The notes: a model not told the origin generated them from the letters alone. A DNA stretch of 64,000 nucleotides from Eudromia elegans (GCA_003342815.1 PTEX01000011.1:3178802-3242801); one strand, 5' to 3'. Counted from the first letter of the stretch, positions 1-12,290 are shown. Numbers and translations are program-made.

Positions 1-1187
1 AAACAGATGGGACGCCAACACTAAAAGGCAGGTCTTGTAAATCTATCATCATTATAAAAAGCTTGGACACTGTTAAACCTGGGATGCTGTGTGCCCAGCT
101 GGATTAATTAATACCCACTACTCTTTGACCTTTTCCTGAGATGTGGACAATCACTCCCTCAAAGACAGATGATTCTCTCACTTGCCTTACATGGTTGATG
201 CAAATAATGCAAAGAGAGTGGGGGGAAAAGGCACTAAGGAGGAGGACACAGTGCCAATTTATGTGCTTTCTTCACACTAAAGCACAAGTTCATAGCATAT
301 TCCATAACCTGTGAGTCACTGCAGCCTCTGCAAAACACCCGCGTACCGGTCCCATGTAACCACTCCATAAGAGAGCAGCTCCTCAATCCAGACTGACCCG
401 CGTGCGGCTCCGCTGGCCTCACTGAGACGCACTGGGACGTCCCGAGCGCGCCCGGGTGCACACCACGGCCAGCGCCGTACACAACACGGAGCTCTTGACG
501 CACGCCCGGCATACCTGTTTTGTTGATAGAAAAGAATCCCAAGAAACGCTGCACGGTCCTTCGAAAGGAATCACCTGTGCTGGATTTTTTTTGGCACGCA
601 GAGTCTCTACCACGCTGCTCTTCAGTGAACTAAACGCACTCGGGCATTTTTGTGATGGTCCAAGATGAAAGTTTTTAGAGCCACCTGAGCAGCAAGATGC
701 TGGACGAGGAGTAAAAAGTGAGATTCTTTCTTTTGTAAATCTGCAGGGAAAGAAAGAGAAAATATGCAGGTGACAAAGGAAAGGCAAAGTGGAATGAAGG
801 GTATCATAGAGGAAGAATAAAAAGAGAAAAAGGAGGAAGCGGGGAGGAAAGCAGGTAGACTGCTTACTTCTAAATTATTAAATGAAATAAAGTGCATAGC
901 AGTGAGGCCAGGATGCCCAGCTAGATCAGTTTTATCCATGATCAGATGTAGATGAAGACACAGACTAACATTATTAAAGTGAATCCATGTCCTCTCCAAA
1001 CACATACCCATCATCTCCAGCAATGGCTGATTTAACCTATGGACCCAGAAGATTATGAAACCGCCCAGAAACTCTAACCGGGCTGGGTGTCTGTGTTGGG
1101 GGGGATTAAACTCCATTTCATCTCAGTACATTTCTGTTTTTCCCAGCAGCAGGCAAAAACACAAAGAATTGGAAGTCAGACAAAATC

Positions 1188-1216
1188 CCTGCATTCCTGT
1201 ATGTCAGGAATGCAGG
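1188..1216. repeat. perfect 12-bp inverted repeat with 5-nt loop
   Basis: The left arm CCTGCATTCCTG (1188-1199) is exactly complementary to CAGGAATGCAGG (1205-1216), with loop TATGT. Transcribed on either strand it would form a compact 12-bp hairpin. The stem is too short for a canonical microRNA precursor, and pairing stops at the next base outward (1187 C against 1217 T). The arms contain GGAATG, the core recognised by TEAD factors, in opposite orientations, so a paired protein-binding site is an alternative. Confidence 0.85.
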
Positions 1217-1822
1217 TCTGCCGGATGACCCATCGCATTGTCTGTTCTTGTCAAAACCACTAGTGCTGGTAAGACCTCAAAAATGCTTCTTCAGACCCCT
1301 GGGAGACGACTTAGGTTGCACATGTGTTACTGAGAACAAGGTCTGCATACAACAGTTTGTTCTATGGCAATCAATGTTAAAATCATCTGCAAAACCTTTA
1401 TAACCAGAAGGGATTTCCAGGAAGGAAAGAATGAAGATCTCATTTGGATCTTCACAACCAAGATGAGAATTGAACTGAAACAAAAACAAACAAAGTCTAA
1501 CATGGAATTCAGTGAGACAAAAAGCAGCAACAGGCCCTTCCACAGCCCAAACCACCCAAGTCTGCAGGCCGAACTCGCTAACCCCAGTGTTCTGCCAGCA
1601 CAGAGCTTCCTCTCTTCTCATTGACGAGATCCGTCAGGTCTTGGTTATGTATCAATATGCAACTGTTACATCCCCTCACAGAGCCAAAACCATGCTCCTG
1701 AGGAGCAAAAATTACCTTTAAATACCTCCAAAACATTCCTGCTGTAAAACCTGATGCACCTCTGAAAAAAAAGTTTCATGAAATGCAAAGACAAAACATG
1801 AGGTTCAGTGGATGTATATTGC

Positions 1823-1842
1823 TACATATGCATACATATGTA
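1823..1842. repeat. 8-bp inverted repeat (TACATATG/CATATGTA)
   Basis: TACATATG (1823-1830) and CATATGTA (1835-1842) are perfect complements separated by CATA. Each arm includes a CATATG E-box. This is a small AT-rich cruciform-prone site of unknown meaning, and chance is a realistic explanation. Confidence 0.7.
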
Positions 1843-2753
1843 CTACACACCTAAGCTTGGTTTAAATAAAAGCCAAAGCATAGCAGAAATAAAAATTGTT
1901 TTTAAATAAAACACAAAATTCTTACACTCAAAAGACAAAATGAAAACATAAACACCATGCAGTTCCAGTAATAAACTGGATATGACAAGACATACCATTC
2001 CTTAGGCTGCCACCAATTCCACCAAGAGCCTCTCCATGTATTGATTATGTGGAACTCTAAATCACAAACACTTTCTTTTCTTCATGCTATACAGTAAGTG
2101 CAACATTTCCAGAAGTCCCCAAAACAGGGTCAATTCTGCTCAATGGAAATATATTAAGCAAAAATAAGCAAGTTTTGAAAGATCTGATCCATGAAACAAA
2201 GAGGAGGAACACAAAGGAATTTCTCTGGTGTAGAAGGATAGTACAGGAGGACTAAAAAGTGGAAGCTTTAATGAAAGTAAGCCATAAAGACAACAAACAG
2301 GCAGCCGTGTATGGTTAGCACTTATTCTTTCCATGTGAATTTTGGCCTGCATTGTATCAGGAAGGCAAAGAATAGGATTTTTTAATTCTGTGTTTTACTG
2401 CCTTTCCGAATGCATCCTTCATAGTCGATTGCACCATCTGGTTGGCAATTTGCCTGTATGTCCTTCCTGCTTTCTCCGAAACCGTGTGGATGTGCTCAGG
2501 AAAGAAACAGGAGACACTGCCACTCAGAGAGGTGCCCGCCTGCACCGTTTTAATTGTCCTCCTGTTCTTGTCCTTTTTTGTATCTTTTATCACCGTTTTG
2601 TTTATTTCTGAGTGCCTCTGCAGTCACATATTTTGGTTACTTTCAGTAGTGGTGATTTCTAATGTTCAAAAATGTCAAGTATATTTTTAAAACCTACTTG
2701 AATGCTTTTATGTATTCCTTCCATAAATGAAGTTTTTTGGGTTCTGTTTGTGT

Positions 2754-2770
2754 TTCTCTCTCTCTTTTTT
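2754..2770 (+). repeat. short TC-rich simple repeat
   Basis: A run of alternating T and C followed by a T6 tract forms a short polypyrimidine stretch. It ends in CCAAGG rather than CAG, so it is not a convincing splice acceptor. Confidence 0.6.
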
Positions 2771-3110
2771 CCAAGGTGCATAGCACTACAGTATTCTACC
2801 ATATGGTGGTTTGTCCAGGCACCTGCTCCTTCTCTATCTCCCTTTTTTTTTTAACTATTTGTAGCACAACATACTGCTAACGCACCCAGGAAATTCAGTT
2901 TTGAAATCCATTCCTATCAGCCACATAGTGGCACTGCTTCCACCACCGGCATGCCCCTGATCCCTAGGAGAGCTGGGAGCTGGGATAGACGCCCATCACC
3001 TATACATGAGGTTCCTTCCCAAACGAGACTGAAGGAAGGGCTGGTGGTGTACCACTGTGCTTTGCGTTCCCAAAGAGACCCCAGACCCTGCCCTGGTGGC
3101 TATACAGTCA

Positions 3111-3155
3111 CCACTATATAGACTATAGTCTAGCCACTATATGGACTATATAGTC
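3111..3155. repeat. tandem duplication of a 22-23 bp palindrome-bearing unit
   Basis: Unit 1 (3111-3133) and unit 2 (3134-3155) both start CCACTATAT, continue with a GACTATA-type core and end in AGTC or AGTCTAG. Each unit contains a perfect palindrome: GACTATAGTC at 3121-3130 and GACTATATAGTC at 3144-3155. The units differ by one substitution and small indels, so this is a recent or constrained two-copy minisatellite. Confidence 0.8.
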
Positions 3156-3323
3156 ACTACAACAGACAAAATATTTCAAGTAAATTATCAGCCTCTCCGC
3201 AGTTCTTTGCAATGCAGGAATCAATTGGAGGCCACAACGTTTGCTCAGGACTTCTCTGAACAGCTCTTTGCTACCATCATGTAAATAAGCCTGATAAATA
3301 GCACTCTTTTAACGGGAAACTGA

Positions 3324-3347
3324 CTACTTTTGGTCATACCAAAGTAG
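3324..3347. repeat. imperfect hairpin, about 10-bp stem
   Basis: CTACTTTTGGT pairs with ACCAAAGTAG with one bulged T, across a 3-nt loop. It is a small stem-loop with no further extension and no sign of a microRNA-length precursor. Confidence 0.5.
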
Positions 3348-4934
3348 TGCAATTGGCAACAACCCACTTGTCCCACACTGTTCCGTTATGTCTGTGGCAG
3401 CTTTCGCAATATCAAAGGAATGCCAGTATTTTCAGCAGCATACTATGTATATATTTATATAGACCTAGAACATAAAATCAACGTGGAGAGCACTTAAAAA
3501 CATTCCAAACACAGAACAACAGCGTTCAGCTTTAAAAAGACAAGTATTTACCACAGTTAATACAACCCTGGTATCCTAAATACAGCCATTATTCTGCATT
3601 CCAACTATTGAGACATACTGTAGTATCAAATACGCCAGAGCACTGTAACTGTTAGTAAATGATGAGTTTTTAATGGGAAATCCTGTACATGTTAAAAATA
3701 TGATACTCTCCCTAATCCTATGTAACTAGAGCTATCTTCTGTAGATCATGAAGATTTAGAAACCTCTGAAAAACAGATGTGCCAAGCAACCCACTAAAAG
3801 CAAGCATATATTGAATTTATTTATTAATTTACACAGTGCCCATCTCAAAACAGAGTCTGGAATCCTGCGCAGAATAAACAAAAATTAAATCAAACTGGGC
3901 TCAAAGCCAGGAGAAATCAGCCCTACCAAATAACGTGGGCGAGGGTGACGAAAACCCGCTCCAACAAGATACACCCTCCTCTCCAGACACTATGGCATGA
4001 CAGTGGACACATCACACCAGCAAGCCTGGAACTACAATACACAGGAAGGCTAAAACTACTGGAGAAAAAAATAATAAAGAAAGAGTAATTACGGCAGAGT
4101 TCATTTACAACTCCTGAAAGCCACAGCACAGAGGCAATTACAGAGGGGGAAATCCAAAGCGTGTGAATTTTGCATGAAGATCGAGTGCACGCTGTCACAG
4201 GACATCTATAATAGTTCAGCTCTGCCTATTGATCATATTGCATTTTGTTCTTTGTAATATGTAAATGATAGGAAAAGAGCCCAAATTTCATGTGAGGCCT
4301 TTCTGGTGGGTGTTCCCTCAAATACACAAACTCGGATTCTGTCACTGTCCTCCTTTCCATATTTTATTTATAACGCATCAGGGTTTTTAGTCCTTTTTAA
4401 AATTTTGATGACTTAGATGAATAATGATGAGGCAGCTGACTAAATAGAGAGTTTCTACTAAGCAATGCCTCTGAGATGTACAGACAGAGGACAACAGAGA
4501 AGAAAATTCTATTTTAAAAGGCACAGAGGCAGGCTACCCAATTACAATGTATGTATTTAAGCCCTGTATCCTCTCCGATTTTGTCTCCTTTTCCATTATT
4601 ATGCTATTTTACCCACATCGTTCAGGGCTAGCTTTTTCCTGACGTTATCCCTTCCAGGGAAGCCCACCAGCAGCTCTGCTCGTGGCACGTGGCGCTGCCC
4701 AGGGTCAATCCGTGGGGACATCTGCAGCGTCTCCCCTACTCGCCAGCTCCCATCCATAGAGCAGCTGGGTCAGTGTGCGCCCGAACCACTCACTCCTTAT
4801 AAAAGTCACGACCACTGCAGCAACAGGTTTGGATGCCCTCACCATTAACCAAGATTTCAAAGGATTTTTAAAGCCCAAATCCTGATCACATATAAAATCT
4901 TAAGCCTTTTCCTGCCTCACCTAATAGTTTTGAT

Positions 4935-4948
4935 CTATTTATAAATAG
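4935..4948. repeat. 14-bp perfect AT-rich palindrome
   Basis: CTATTTATAAATAG reads identically on both strands. It overlaps MEF2-like (CTATTTATAG-type) and TATA-like words. A short AT palindrome of this size is expected occasionally by chance. Confidence 0.6.
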
Positions 4949-5568
4949 GGGAAGTTTTACTGATCGTGAGTGGTGGAATTCCACTAGCAGAAATGTCAGT
5001 GCTACTGATACCGAGCCCAGAGAAAACACAAACACAGCTGAGACATTTAAAAAAAAGGTACATGCTAAAAACAGTGGTAAATGATGGACAGTAATCAATA
5101 ACACAGGACCTAACTCAATTAATTAATTTTGCATTACAGGCAATATTAATACACTACAAAAATTCTGGAAAAAAAGAACACAAAAATGGCTTAAATATAT
5201 AATTTTCAATGTCTTTCCACTTCACTTACCATTCTGGAAAATGCTGGGCAAATTCTGTAATAATATAACCAGTTAAACTAATCTCTTAAAAACATAATAT
5301 AAGGGAACATGGCATGTCTGTTTTTTGTTCTTAATTATTATTACTATTATAAAAAGATATTTCAAATTAGTATATAGGCTATTAAGTCAAAATCCTTGAC
5401 ACTTCTGCATAAAGTCATCACAATTAACATTACATCTGGTTTAAAATATTTATATCTTTCTAAATATTTATTTCAAACCCCGAGTTTGCCTCATTAATTA
5501 CATGTAGGTTTGCAGGAGAGGAAGCTGCCCTGCATGCCTCTCGATGTGGGTATCTGCATGTATAGGAA

Positions 5569-5600
5569 TGCACAGAAATATCCATGCACAGAAATATCCA
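5569..5600 (+). repeat. perfect 16-bp tandem duplication
   Basis: TGCACAGAAATATCCA occurs twice head to tail (5569-5584 and 5585-5600) without mismatch, followed by a short CA-rich stretch. Perfect identity implies a recent slippage event, so copy number may vary between individuals. Confidence 0.9.
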
Positions 5601-6225
5601 TACACACACCCCCATCGTTCCATCGAAAAGCCAGCGGAACCCGTTTGCAATTCCTAGGATTAAAAACATTTCCTCTTTTATTTTGCTAGGATTCTTATTG
5701 ATTATAGATCAGAGGTGAATCTCAGCTTTATCAGCGACGGAGCTCTTCATATGTCTGATTCTAACACACCGCTTTCCTTTGCCCTTCACTCTAAGCAACT
5801 CCACGTGGCCAGGACACCATTCTCCCTGCGGGGCGTTGGCCTCCAGATGATTCCTGTTCTCTGGAAGTTCCAGCCAAGGCAGCTCTCATTCCAGAAAGAC
5901 GGCAAGGAGAACACAGGGTGTTTTGCCAATGTTACTGAATTCTGGCGATTCCTTCTTTCAAACTCTCTCGCACTCCCAGTCTTAAGGACAAATATAAAAA
6001 ACAGCAGCAGGGAGCCAAGATGGGAACGATGAAAGGAGGAAGGTACCCGATGGAAAAGGTCCGAGGGACAACCCTCCTTCATCAAAACAATCTGCCTCAA
6101 ATTAGACAATCTTACAACTGGAAAGAGGGAGAAAAAATGCAACTAAACCCATTCTCAAGGCCTCCGTATTGACGTATAGAGCCACAGCCCATGGCTTGAG
6201 CTCTACCTGCCACGGTGAGGGGATC

Positions 6226-6362
6226 GTTCCAGTTGGAACTGAGACCCTGGCAGGTTTCTAGTCCAACCTCTAGCCCAGGAGCAGGGTCAGCCCAGAACAC
6301 AGACTCGGGTGTGCGGGGCTTTGCCCAGGTGGGTTTTGAGACCTTCCAAAATGCAGTCTGCA
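6226..6362 (-). mobile_element. CR1 LINE fragment (3' part, minus strand)
   Basis: Read on the + strand, the order of words matches the reverse complement of the avian CR1 3' region: CAGTTGGAAC, then CTAGTCCAACCTCTAGC, GGAGCAGGGTCAG, GGGCTTTGCCCAGGTGGG and TTTTGAGACCTTCCAAAATG. CR1 is a non-LTR retrotransposon whose copies are mostly 5'-truncated. This one retains only about 140 bp, has lost its terminal 8-mer repeats on the low-coordinate side, and has no coding capacity. The assignment rests on remembered family features, not an alignment. Confidence 0.8.
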
Positions 6363-9300
6363 TTCTCTCTTAATGCTCAATTATCCTCACAGTGATTGCT
6401 TTTTTGCCTTACGTCCAGTCAATTTTGTTTCAATTTAAGCATTATTAAGTAGCCATCTTTCACATCTCAGTAGGTGCATAAAAATCCCAGCACTGGACTA
6501 ATTGCTGTGGATATATAAGAACATTTAAACTGGTTTGCTACAAAAATTTAGGGTGAGCATTCGAGGAGATGCACTAAAGCACATCGAGAGCACTCTGGTA
6601 AGCAGCGAGGGTGGCGACGGGGTAACCATGAGCATCAGCATGACGAGACAAATTCTGTAGTTCACGAGCTCCAGAAACTTTGGGCTACCCAAGTATTTTT
6701 GACCACCTACAAACAAACAGTCTGAACAAAATATCTCAAGTCTGGGGAGTCAAAAATAGCAGAATCTTTGGGTTTCGCTGGATGGGTGCCCCAATTGCCT
6801 GCACTAAAATTCAAGGATACTAACAGTGGACGGGTTTCTACCGCACAGGCAACGTGAAGGAGGTGGCAGGGAGCGTTAGTTACGACTAGGAAAGTACTCC
6901 ACGAACACACATTCAAGATGCACATAAAGCCTGTAGGAAGTTTCTCCTTCTCCTTTCCTGCAAAGTTCAGCAAGAATTTTAATGCTCCCAGGGCCTGCAG
7001 CTTAGCAGCACGCAGGGATCTTGCCTTTTAAGCTGTATATTCAGAATTGCTTCCTATAAGACCTATTGCTTTCTACTGACCAAAGTGGGAAGCAATGGCA
7101 CACAAGATCAGAGAATTATACAGGAAAATCGTGCACCGTTTAACTCATGCTTTTACCAGACAATACCATGTGAAATGTGTTCTAGCTTATCAATCACAGT
7201 ATGGGTTAAAAACGGCTGAATTCACTCCTAAATGCATCAGTTTAATACTGTATAAATGCGGGAACAAGTCTGCAAAACCTCATTTATATGAATAAGCCCA
7301 TCAATAACCATCTAGATTAAAGGATACACACAAACACACCAGAGCTAGGGGTTTAGGCTCATCGTTTTAGAGAAGGATAAAGTTTGTATAAACATCCATT
7401 CTGGCCATTCATTAAAATCAGAGCATACAGCTCTCAGGTTTTGACCGTCGGCATACGGGCAGATAACTCTCTTGGCAAAGTAATAAAGCTCTTCTTCAGA
7501 ATCCTCCCATCACTCTTGTGTATACCCCAGATTCTTAAAATCTTGTAAAGCTTTCTGTGTTTTAACTCTACTTTTCTGGGGTTTATCAGCTGCTTTCAGC
7601 TTTTTTGGCACACCTCCAAACTCATCAGGACAGTAGCATGAACCAAGCGATTCTGGTATCTAGAATTCCATCTTGCAAACCCAAATACTTTTCTACCGGT
7701 GACAACAGTTCAAGCTTTCAAAACCCAAAACTCTTCTCTCCGGTAGCACTTACGTCCTCAGAGAAATAACCTCGCTCTCAGGGCACACAAGACCCCAACC
7801 GACCCCAAGCATTCTGTTTGCGGTGCCACACCTAATCTCACCGCTTCCAAACCAATGTTTCCTATATACAGTGGTAACTGGAAATGGCCTCCAACAACCT
7901 CTCAAGAACACAATTATATTATACAATGATATCTGAGATTTAGTAAGACACCATATCACCTTGTTTATCCTTAAGTAACAGGGTATGACGAATGAGAAAA
8001 CCTGATCCTTGCTAATGCCTTTCTGACCACCAAAATTCACTAAATGGATGATCATAATTGCTTCCCAGTGCTCCTGAAATACCATACTCTGAAAACTTCC
8101 CTCTTACGATCTGTATAGATAGTCCTGTTTAAAAATAACATCCATCTGCGTATGCTTCAGGCCTTACTTTAATGAAATTCTATCCTTATTGTAGATATGA
8201 CCACACAGAAACCATGGAAGTGACATTATAGAGCAGCATTTTCACTTATGAATAATGCTCTTTAAAGGAAAAGTTGATGTTTTGCCAACGTAATCAACCT
8301 TGAACTTATTGATAGGTACAACATTGACCTCCCCTTTGGAAAGCCCCAGGGAATGCAAAACTATTTAGTCTTGCATAAGTTTTCACTTAAGTATTTTTTA
8401 AATGATTCGGAGTAATCATAAACCTTACCTAGTACAGGACACGTTTTTGTTTTGGCGTTTTGCTAATGGACTTTACGTAGGAATCAGGAAAAAACAAGAA
8501 AAAGAAAAAAGTACACGCTTTCCCATCCTAAAAGTGCAAATACGTATTTTTAGTTGAGATCCGAGTTAAAAGGCATTACGGGCATTAATTTATTAATTGG
8601 TTTACCTGAGTCAGAGACACCAGCCACGTTCCTCGAGGTATCCCCGTTCCAAGAGGACCTCCCGCGCCCGGTGTTCCCAGAGCCCCCCCGTGTCCCCGCG
8701 GGCCCGGGGCTGCCACTGTCCTGCAGGACGCGCGCGTTGCCAGCGCTCGGGATCCATCGGGCACAGGTGCTGGTTCCTCGTCAGCCTCCAGGGCCCGCAA
8801 GGGGAGGCTCTGCAGTGTAAAAGGAGCCAATACAGCCACAAAGTCAGTATGTTTTCCCAGAACACGCTAAGCTCCAAAATAAATGCATTTCAAGCCTTAT
8901 AACACCCTGTATTCATAAGGCTCATTACTGTTTTTAATTTTGCTTGCTGCTTATTTACTGTTTGCTCGCCTGCTTTACTGCCCTGGTGAAATTTTTGTCA
9001 ATTGATACCCCCAAATGGAAAGAGACAAGAAAGGAGCACAATTCCAGAAACGCTGGGTCCTTAACTGAACCCCCCAGACTCCCTGCTGCCAGCGTGGCAC
9101 CGCATTAAAAGGTTAAAAGAACTTCTTCCAAATTTCCGTATCCTCTTTAATCTCTCCTGTCAATCTTCTAAAGTGGCTTTTTGGCAGTGAGAGCAGCCCG
9201 CTCCGTCCTGTGACAAAACGCTCTCGACAGAAGACACGGCCTTGCGAGCAGAATTAGGACGTCTCTCAAACGGCTGCAGCTGTCCCTGCATTATCTTCAT

Positions 9301-10078
9301 GGACACGAAGTCCCTCCGCGGTTTGGGAAACGGTGCAACTTCACCCCGCAGCAGAACCCCCTGCCCCACCACGGAGCAGGGTCACGGGCGCCCTTCCCCA
9401 CGACCCTCCATAGTTTCCGGACCGCGCTTCCCCAGGGACACGGAGCCCCCCCATCCACACGTGGCACAGCAGCTCCACTTAGCTTGGGTTCTGCTAATGA
9501 ATCATATTCTCCTAATATTGAAAAATCTCTGCTGTCTCTAGAAAGCCCTGCTCGACGTCCCTCAAGCTGCTTGCTCACCAGAATGCCACCTGTATCTGTC
9601 TCCATTGATAACGGCACCCGCCGACATCTATCAGCTACACAGCTGCCAGCTTTGCTCTGTCTCCGAGTCCTTCAACAAACCCAGTCTGTTCCATGCATAA
9701 TTTCATGAGGTTTTAACCCCCATATCTTATAATGGCTTTAAAACTGCCCATCTAGGCAAAGTTATCTGCAAATTCACCCCAGCTTTTGTGCCGGCTGCAT
9801 TGTGAAGGCAGGTTGAACCATTCAGCTTGGTTCATCCTAGTTTAGTCCCGTTCTACTAAACGGCGTTGCAATAAAACAGCAGACACTGCCGGGTGGCACT
9901 GGGTGACAGCAGACCAACTGCGTAAGCTTGCATGCGAGATGATCACACCAAATGAGAGCAAGACACTGCAGACCTGACCAGGGCAGGCTTGAAAGACAGT
10001 GAAGATCAGCAGGGTGTTCACAAGGTTAGCAGTAATGGCAGAAACACCTAGTATCAAATTTCCATGCATAGAACTGTT
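6363..10078. other. non-coding DNA between two CR1 fragments
   Basis: This is AT-rich unique DNA with no recognisable gene. Short open frames at 6707-6973, 7750-8085 and around 8554-8902 lack any family signature. A small CpG-rich patch sits at 8635-8790 and is listed separately. A GC-richer stretch near 9180-9480 also gives chance frames on both strands. No tRNA, microRNA or further transposon piece is seen. Confidence 0.55.
8635..8790. promoter_or_regulatory. small orphan CpG-rich patch
   Basis: About 150 bp are C+G-rich and carry CGCG words (for example near 8730), against a CpG-poor AT-rich background. No TATA box, adjacent open reading frame or splice donor was found, so promoter function is unproved. 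It is too short to qualify as a classical CpG island. Confidence 0.35.
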
Positions 10079-10113
10079 TATATATATATATTATTTATAT
10101 ATATATATATATA
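10079..10113. repeat. (TA)n microsatellite
   Basis: TA dinucleotides run with a small TTATTT interruption directly up to the CR1 tail at 10113. Because CR1 elements end in short AT-rich 8-mer repeats, this microsatellite may have grown from the CR1 3' terminus. Confidence 0.9.
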
Positions 10114-10239
10114 ATCATAGCATCAGTTGGGAAGGACCTCTTGGGTCCCTTGGACCTCTGGGAGGGACCTAGTCCAATCCTCCTGCTCAAGCACGATCAT
10201 CCAGAGCAGGTCACACAGGGCCCAGGTGTCTAGGTGGGC
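10113..10239 (-). mobile_element. CR1 LINE fragment (3' end, minus strand)
   Basis: The + strand begins AATCATAG, the reverse complement of the CR1 terminal 8-mer. It continues with GTTGGGAAGGACCT, CTAGTCCAATCCTCCTGCTC, CCAGAGCAGGTCACACAGGG and CCAGGTGTCTAGGTGGG, in the order of the reverse-complemented CR1 3' region. A short duplication of the GGACCT part (GACCTCTTGGG and GACCTCTGGGA) is visible. The copy is a dead 5'-truncated insertion of about 127 bp. Confidence 0.85.
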
Positions 10240-10245
10240 CCTATC

Positions 10246-12118
10246 CATGTGTTATTAACAATATGGATAGCTGTAAAACCAGTACATAGCATGTCTCAAA
10301 GCTGACAAAAAAAATTAAAATTAATTTTGTCTCAAAATTGTCTCACATAGTGGACCAATAATTCTACCCAACTTCCAAAAAACGGCATTACAGCACAGAA
10401 GTCAAAGCCACTTTTTCAACGTCGTGAGGAAAGCAGGTAGCAAAACACAGGTCGTTTTCCCTGTCCAGTGCTGTACTCTGCTAGAACTCAGATAATAATC
10501 ACTACAATTTGAGAGCTTTTTCATATATTTTTGCTTTTAAAGTAGAAAGTCCACAGTTGTCTGAACGGCAAGACTTTTGCTTGGGGGAAAAATTAAATTT
10601 TAAAGTGAGATTTTTTTAATTAGTATTTTATTTCAGATTTGTATGTTTATTGGGTACCACAGAACAAAATATTGTATATGAAACAAACAAACAAAAAATC
10701 CCTGGACCTTCAAAGCCATTCCCTCCTGGGGAAGGGGTTGATTGTACAGCACCAAGGAAGGTGGCCCTGACGTCCCTCTGATATCAATACATTTGGACAG
10801 GAATCACGGCCTGTCCTGCCACCAGTCAATGTGACACAGTGAACACAAGGCTTTTAACACCACGTTTTCAGTTATTACTATAAAATTGTAATTAGATAGT
10901 AAATTACAATATTAATATTCACTTTGAACAAATAAGTGTTTGCAGCTGTAGAACTGGGCATTATTATGGTAGCACAGGGACCTATTCACCAAGCAAGACA
11001 CAGACTTTCTTCATAAAAGTTATTTTCCTATTCTCTAGTTTCTTCTTATGAACTTGCATGAAATGCTGGGGTTTTTATGTGCACTATTTGCTGAAGTCAT
11101 CTTCACCAACATCAAAATCTACATTTCCCTTTGGGGAAGTGCCAAAATAAGCATTTTTCTCATCTGTTTTCACTAGCTGAAGAATGCAAAGAAATGAAAG
11201 AATCATTTCTCCCTGTACAGAAAAAAAGACTATGTAAATGAAATGACAAATTTAAACTCTGATCAGTTATACTGGAACTTTAGCATTTCTTTCTCCATTG
11301 AAAATAAGTTACTGCACTTTAATAATGCATTTTATATGACATGCAAAATATAGTCAAAAAACTATTATTCATGGAATCAGTGGTATTTAAAAACAACAAA
11401 TGCTTGCTTGGTTGCACTTTTACTGAGATTTCCCCCTTACATTTTCCCCTTTCTGGGAATAACTGATTCTGTGGTTGAGGGAGTTATTTTGGAATATGAA
11501 CCTACAAAGCCCTTCCCAGTTTGAATACAAGATTGAAAATCCACTGCAATCCATTACAGCAAATAACTTCAAATGCATCTTGCACCTCTACGGTTTAAAA
11601 AAGGTTGAAATTTGGCTTTTGAAAAAGTTCCTCTGAATATTCAAGTAGAAAAAGGTGACAATGCAGTCCAGTAAAGAACTTTTGCAAAACATTCTGGGCA
11701 TCCAAAATATGGTTTTAGCTGTGATTCATTCATGGCTCAAAGACAGACAGACGTCACTGCACACAGCGCCGGCCTGAACTTAACAAGCCCAGAGGTGTCT
11801 CATTGAACGTGCAGAACATCCTGCAGGAGATGGGGAAGAAAGCAAAGCGCGGGTCTGCTTGCGGCGCTGGGAATCGCCCCTCTCCCGCATCACAGACCTA
11901 TCAGGCGCACAGGAACCGCATCACCCCACACGCAGGACCGGCCGCGCGGGAACCACACCGGGCGAGTCTGCACCTGGCCAAAAGGGCACGCCACAGCTCT
12001 TGGGTTGGGTTGAAAAACTCAGTGATTGATCGACTCCGTTCAAAGGTTCAGAGCATTAGAATCAGCCCCAGGAGAGATGGATGAGTGAGCAGAGAGGAGG
12101 TACGGCTGCCAAAAGGTG
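10246..12118. other. non-coding AT-rich DNA
   Basis: I see no gene. The frame at 11803-12084 lies in a moderately GC-rich stretch (11760-12010), is Arg/Ala/Ser-rich and matches nothing recognisable. The rest is AT-rich unique DNA with short A and T runs. Confidence 0.55.
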
Positions 12119-12290
12119 CGTGATAAGTACATTTATCACATGGCTTTGTAATTTATCTTGCGCATCTCTAATTTTTCACATAGTCTCCATGCGTAATCAT
12201 CATGTGAAAAATTATAGGGCCATGTGTTAAATTAATTTGCGATTTCTAATAAGTTAATCATTTATCCACAGAATTTAAAGTTCTAGTCTT
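12119..12290. promoter_or_regulatory. candidate enhancer: GATA cluster with inverted repeats
   Basis: GATA-type words occur at 12122-12127 (GATAAG), 12133-12137 (TTATC), 12153-12158 (TTATCT) and near 12262 (TTATCC). The first two form a perfect inverted pair, GTGATAA (12120-12126) and TTATCAC (12133-12139), around a 6-nt centre. Directly after comes a second perfect inverted repeat of 13 bp, TAATTTTTCACAT (12169-12181) with ATGTGAAAAATTA (12202-12214). The block also has homeodomain-type TAAT words. Motif density suggests a conserved non-coding element, but conservation was not tested. Confidence 0.35.

Larger units (their letters stand above)
1..6225. other. non-coding AT-rich DNA, no gene seen
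   Basis: No open frame here resembles a known protein. The longest is a minus-strand frame of 164 codons at 622-1116, with no recognisable domain and a low-complexity Phe/Ser-rich part. The segment is unique-looking AT-rich DNA with short TC, T and A runs (for example TC-rich at 2754-2770). It carries several small inverted and direct repeats that are listed separately. I see no transposon fragment, tRNA or CpG island, apart from a slight rise in CpG near 340-500. It could be intergenic or intronic. Confidence 0.6.

Noticed and set aside
622..1116. Minus-strand open frame of 164 codons, the longest in the window
   Set aside because: No recognisable domain, low-complexity Ser/Phe-rich part, and length compatible with chance in 64 kb of six-frame sequence.
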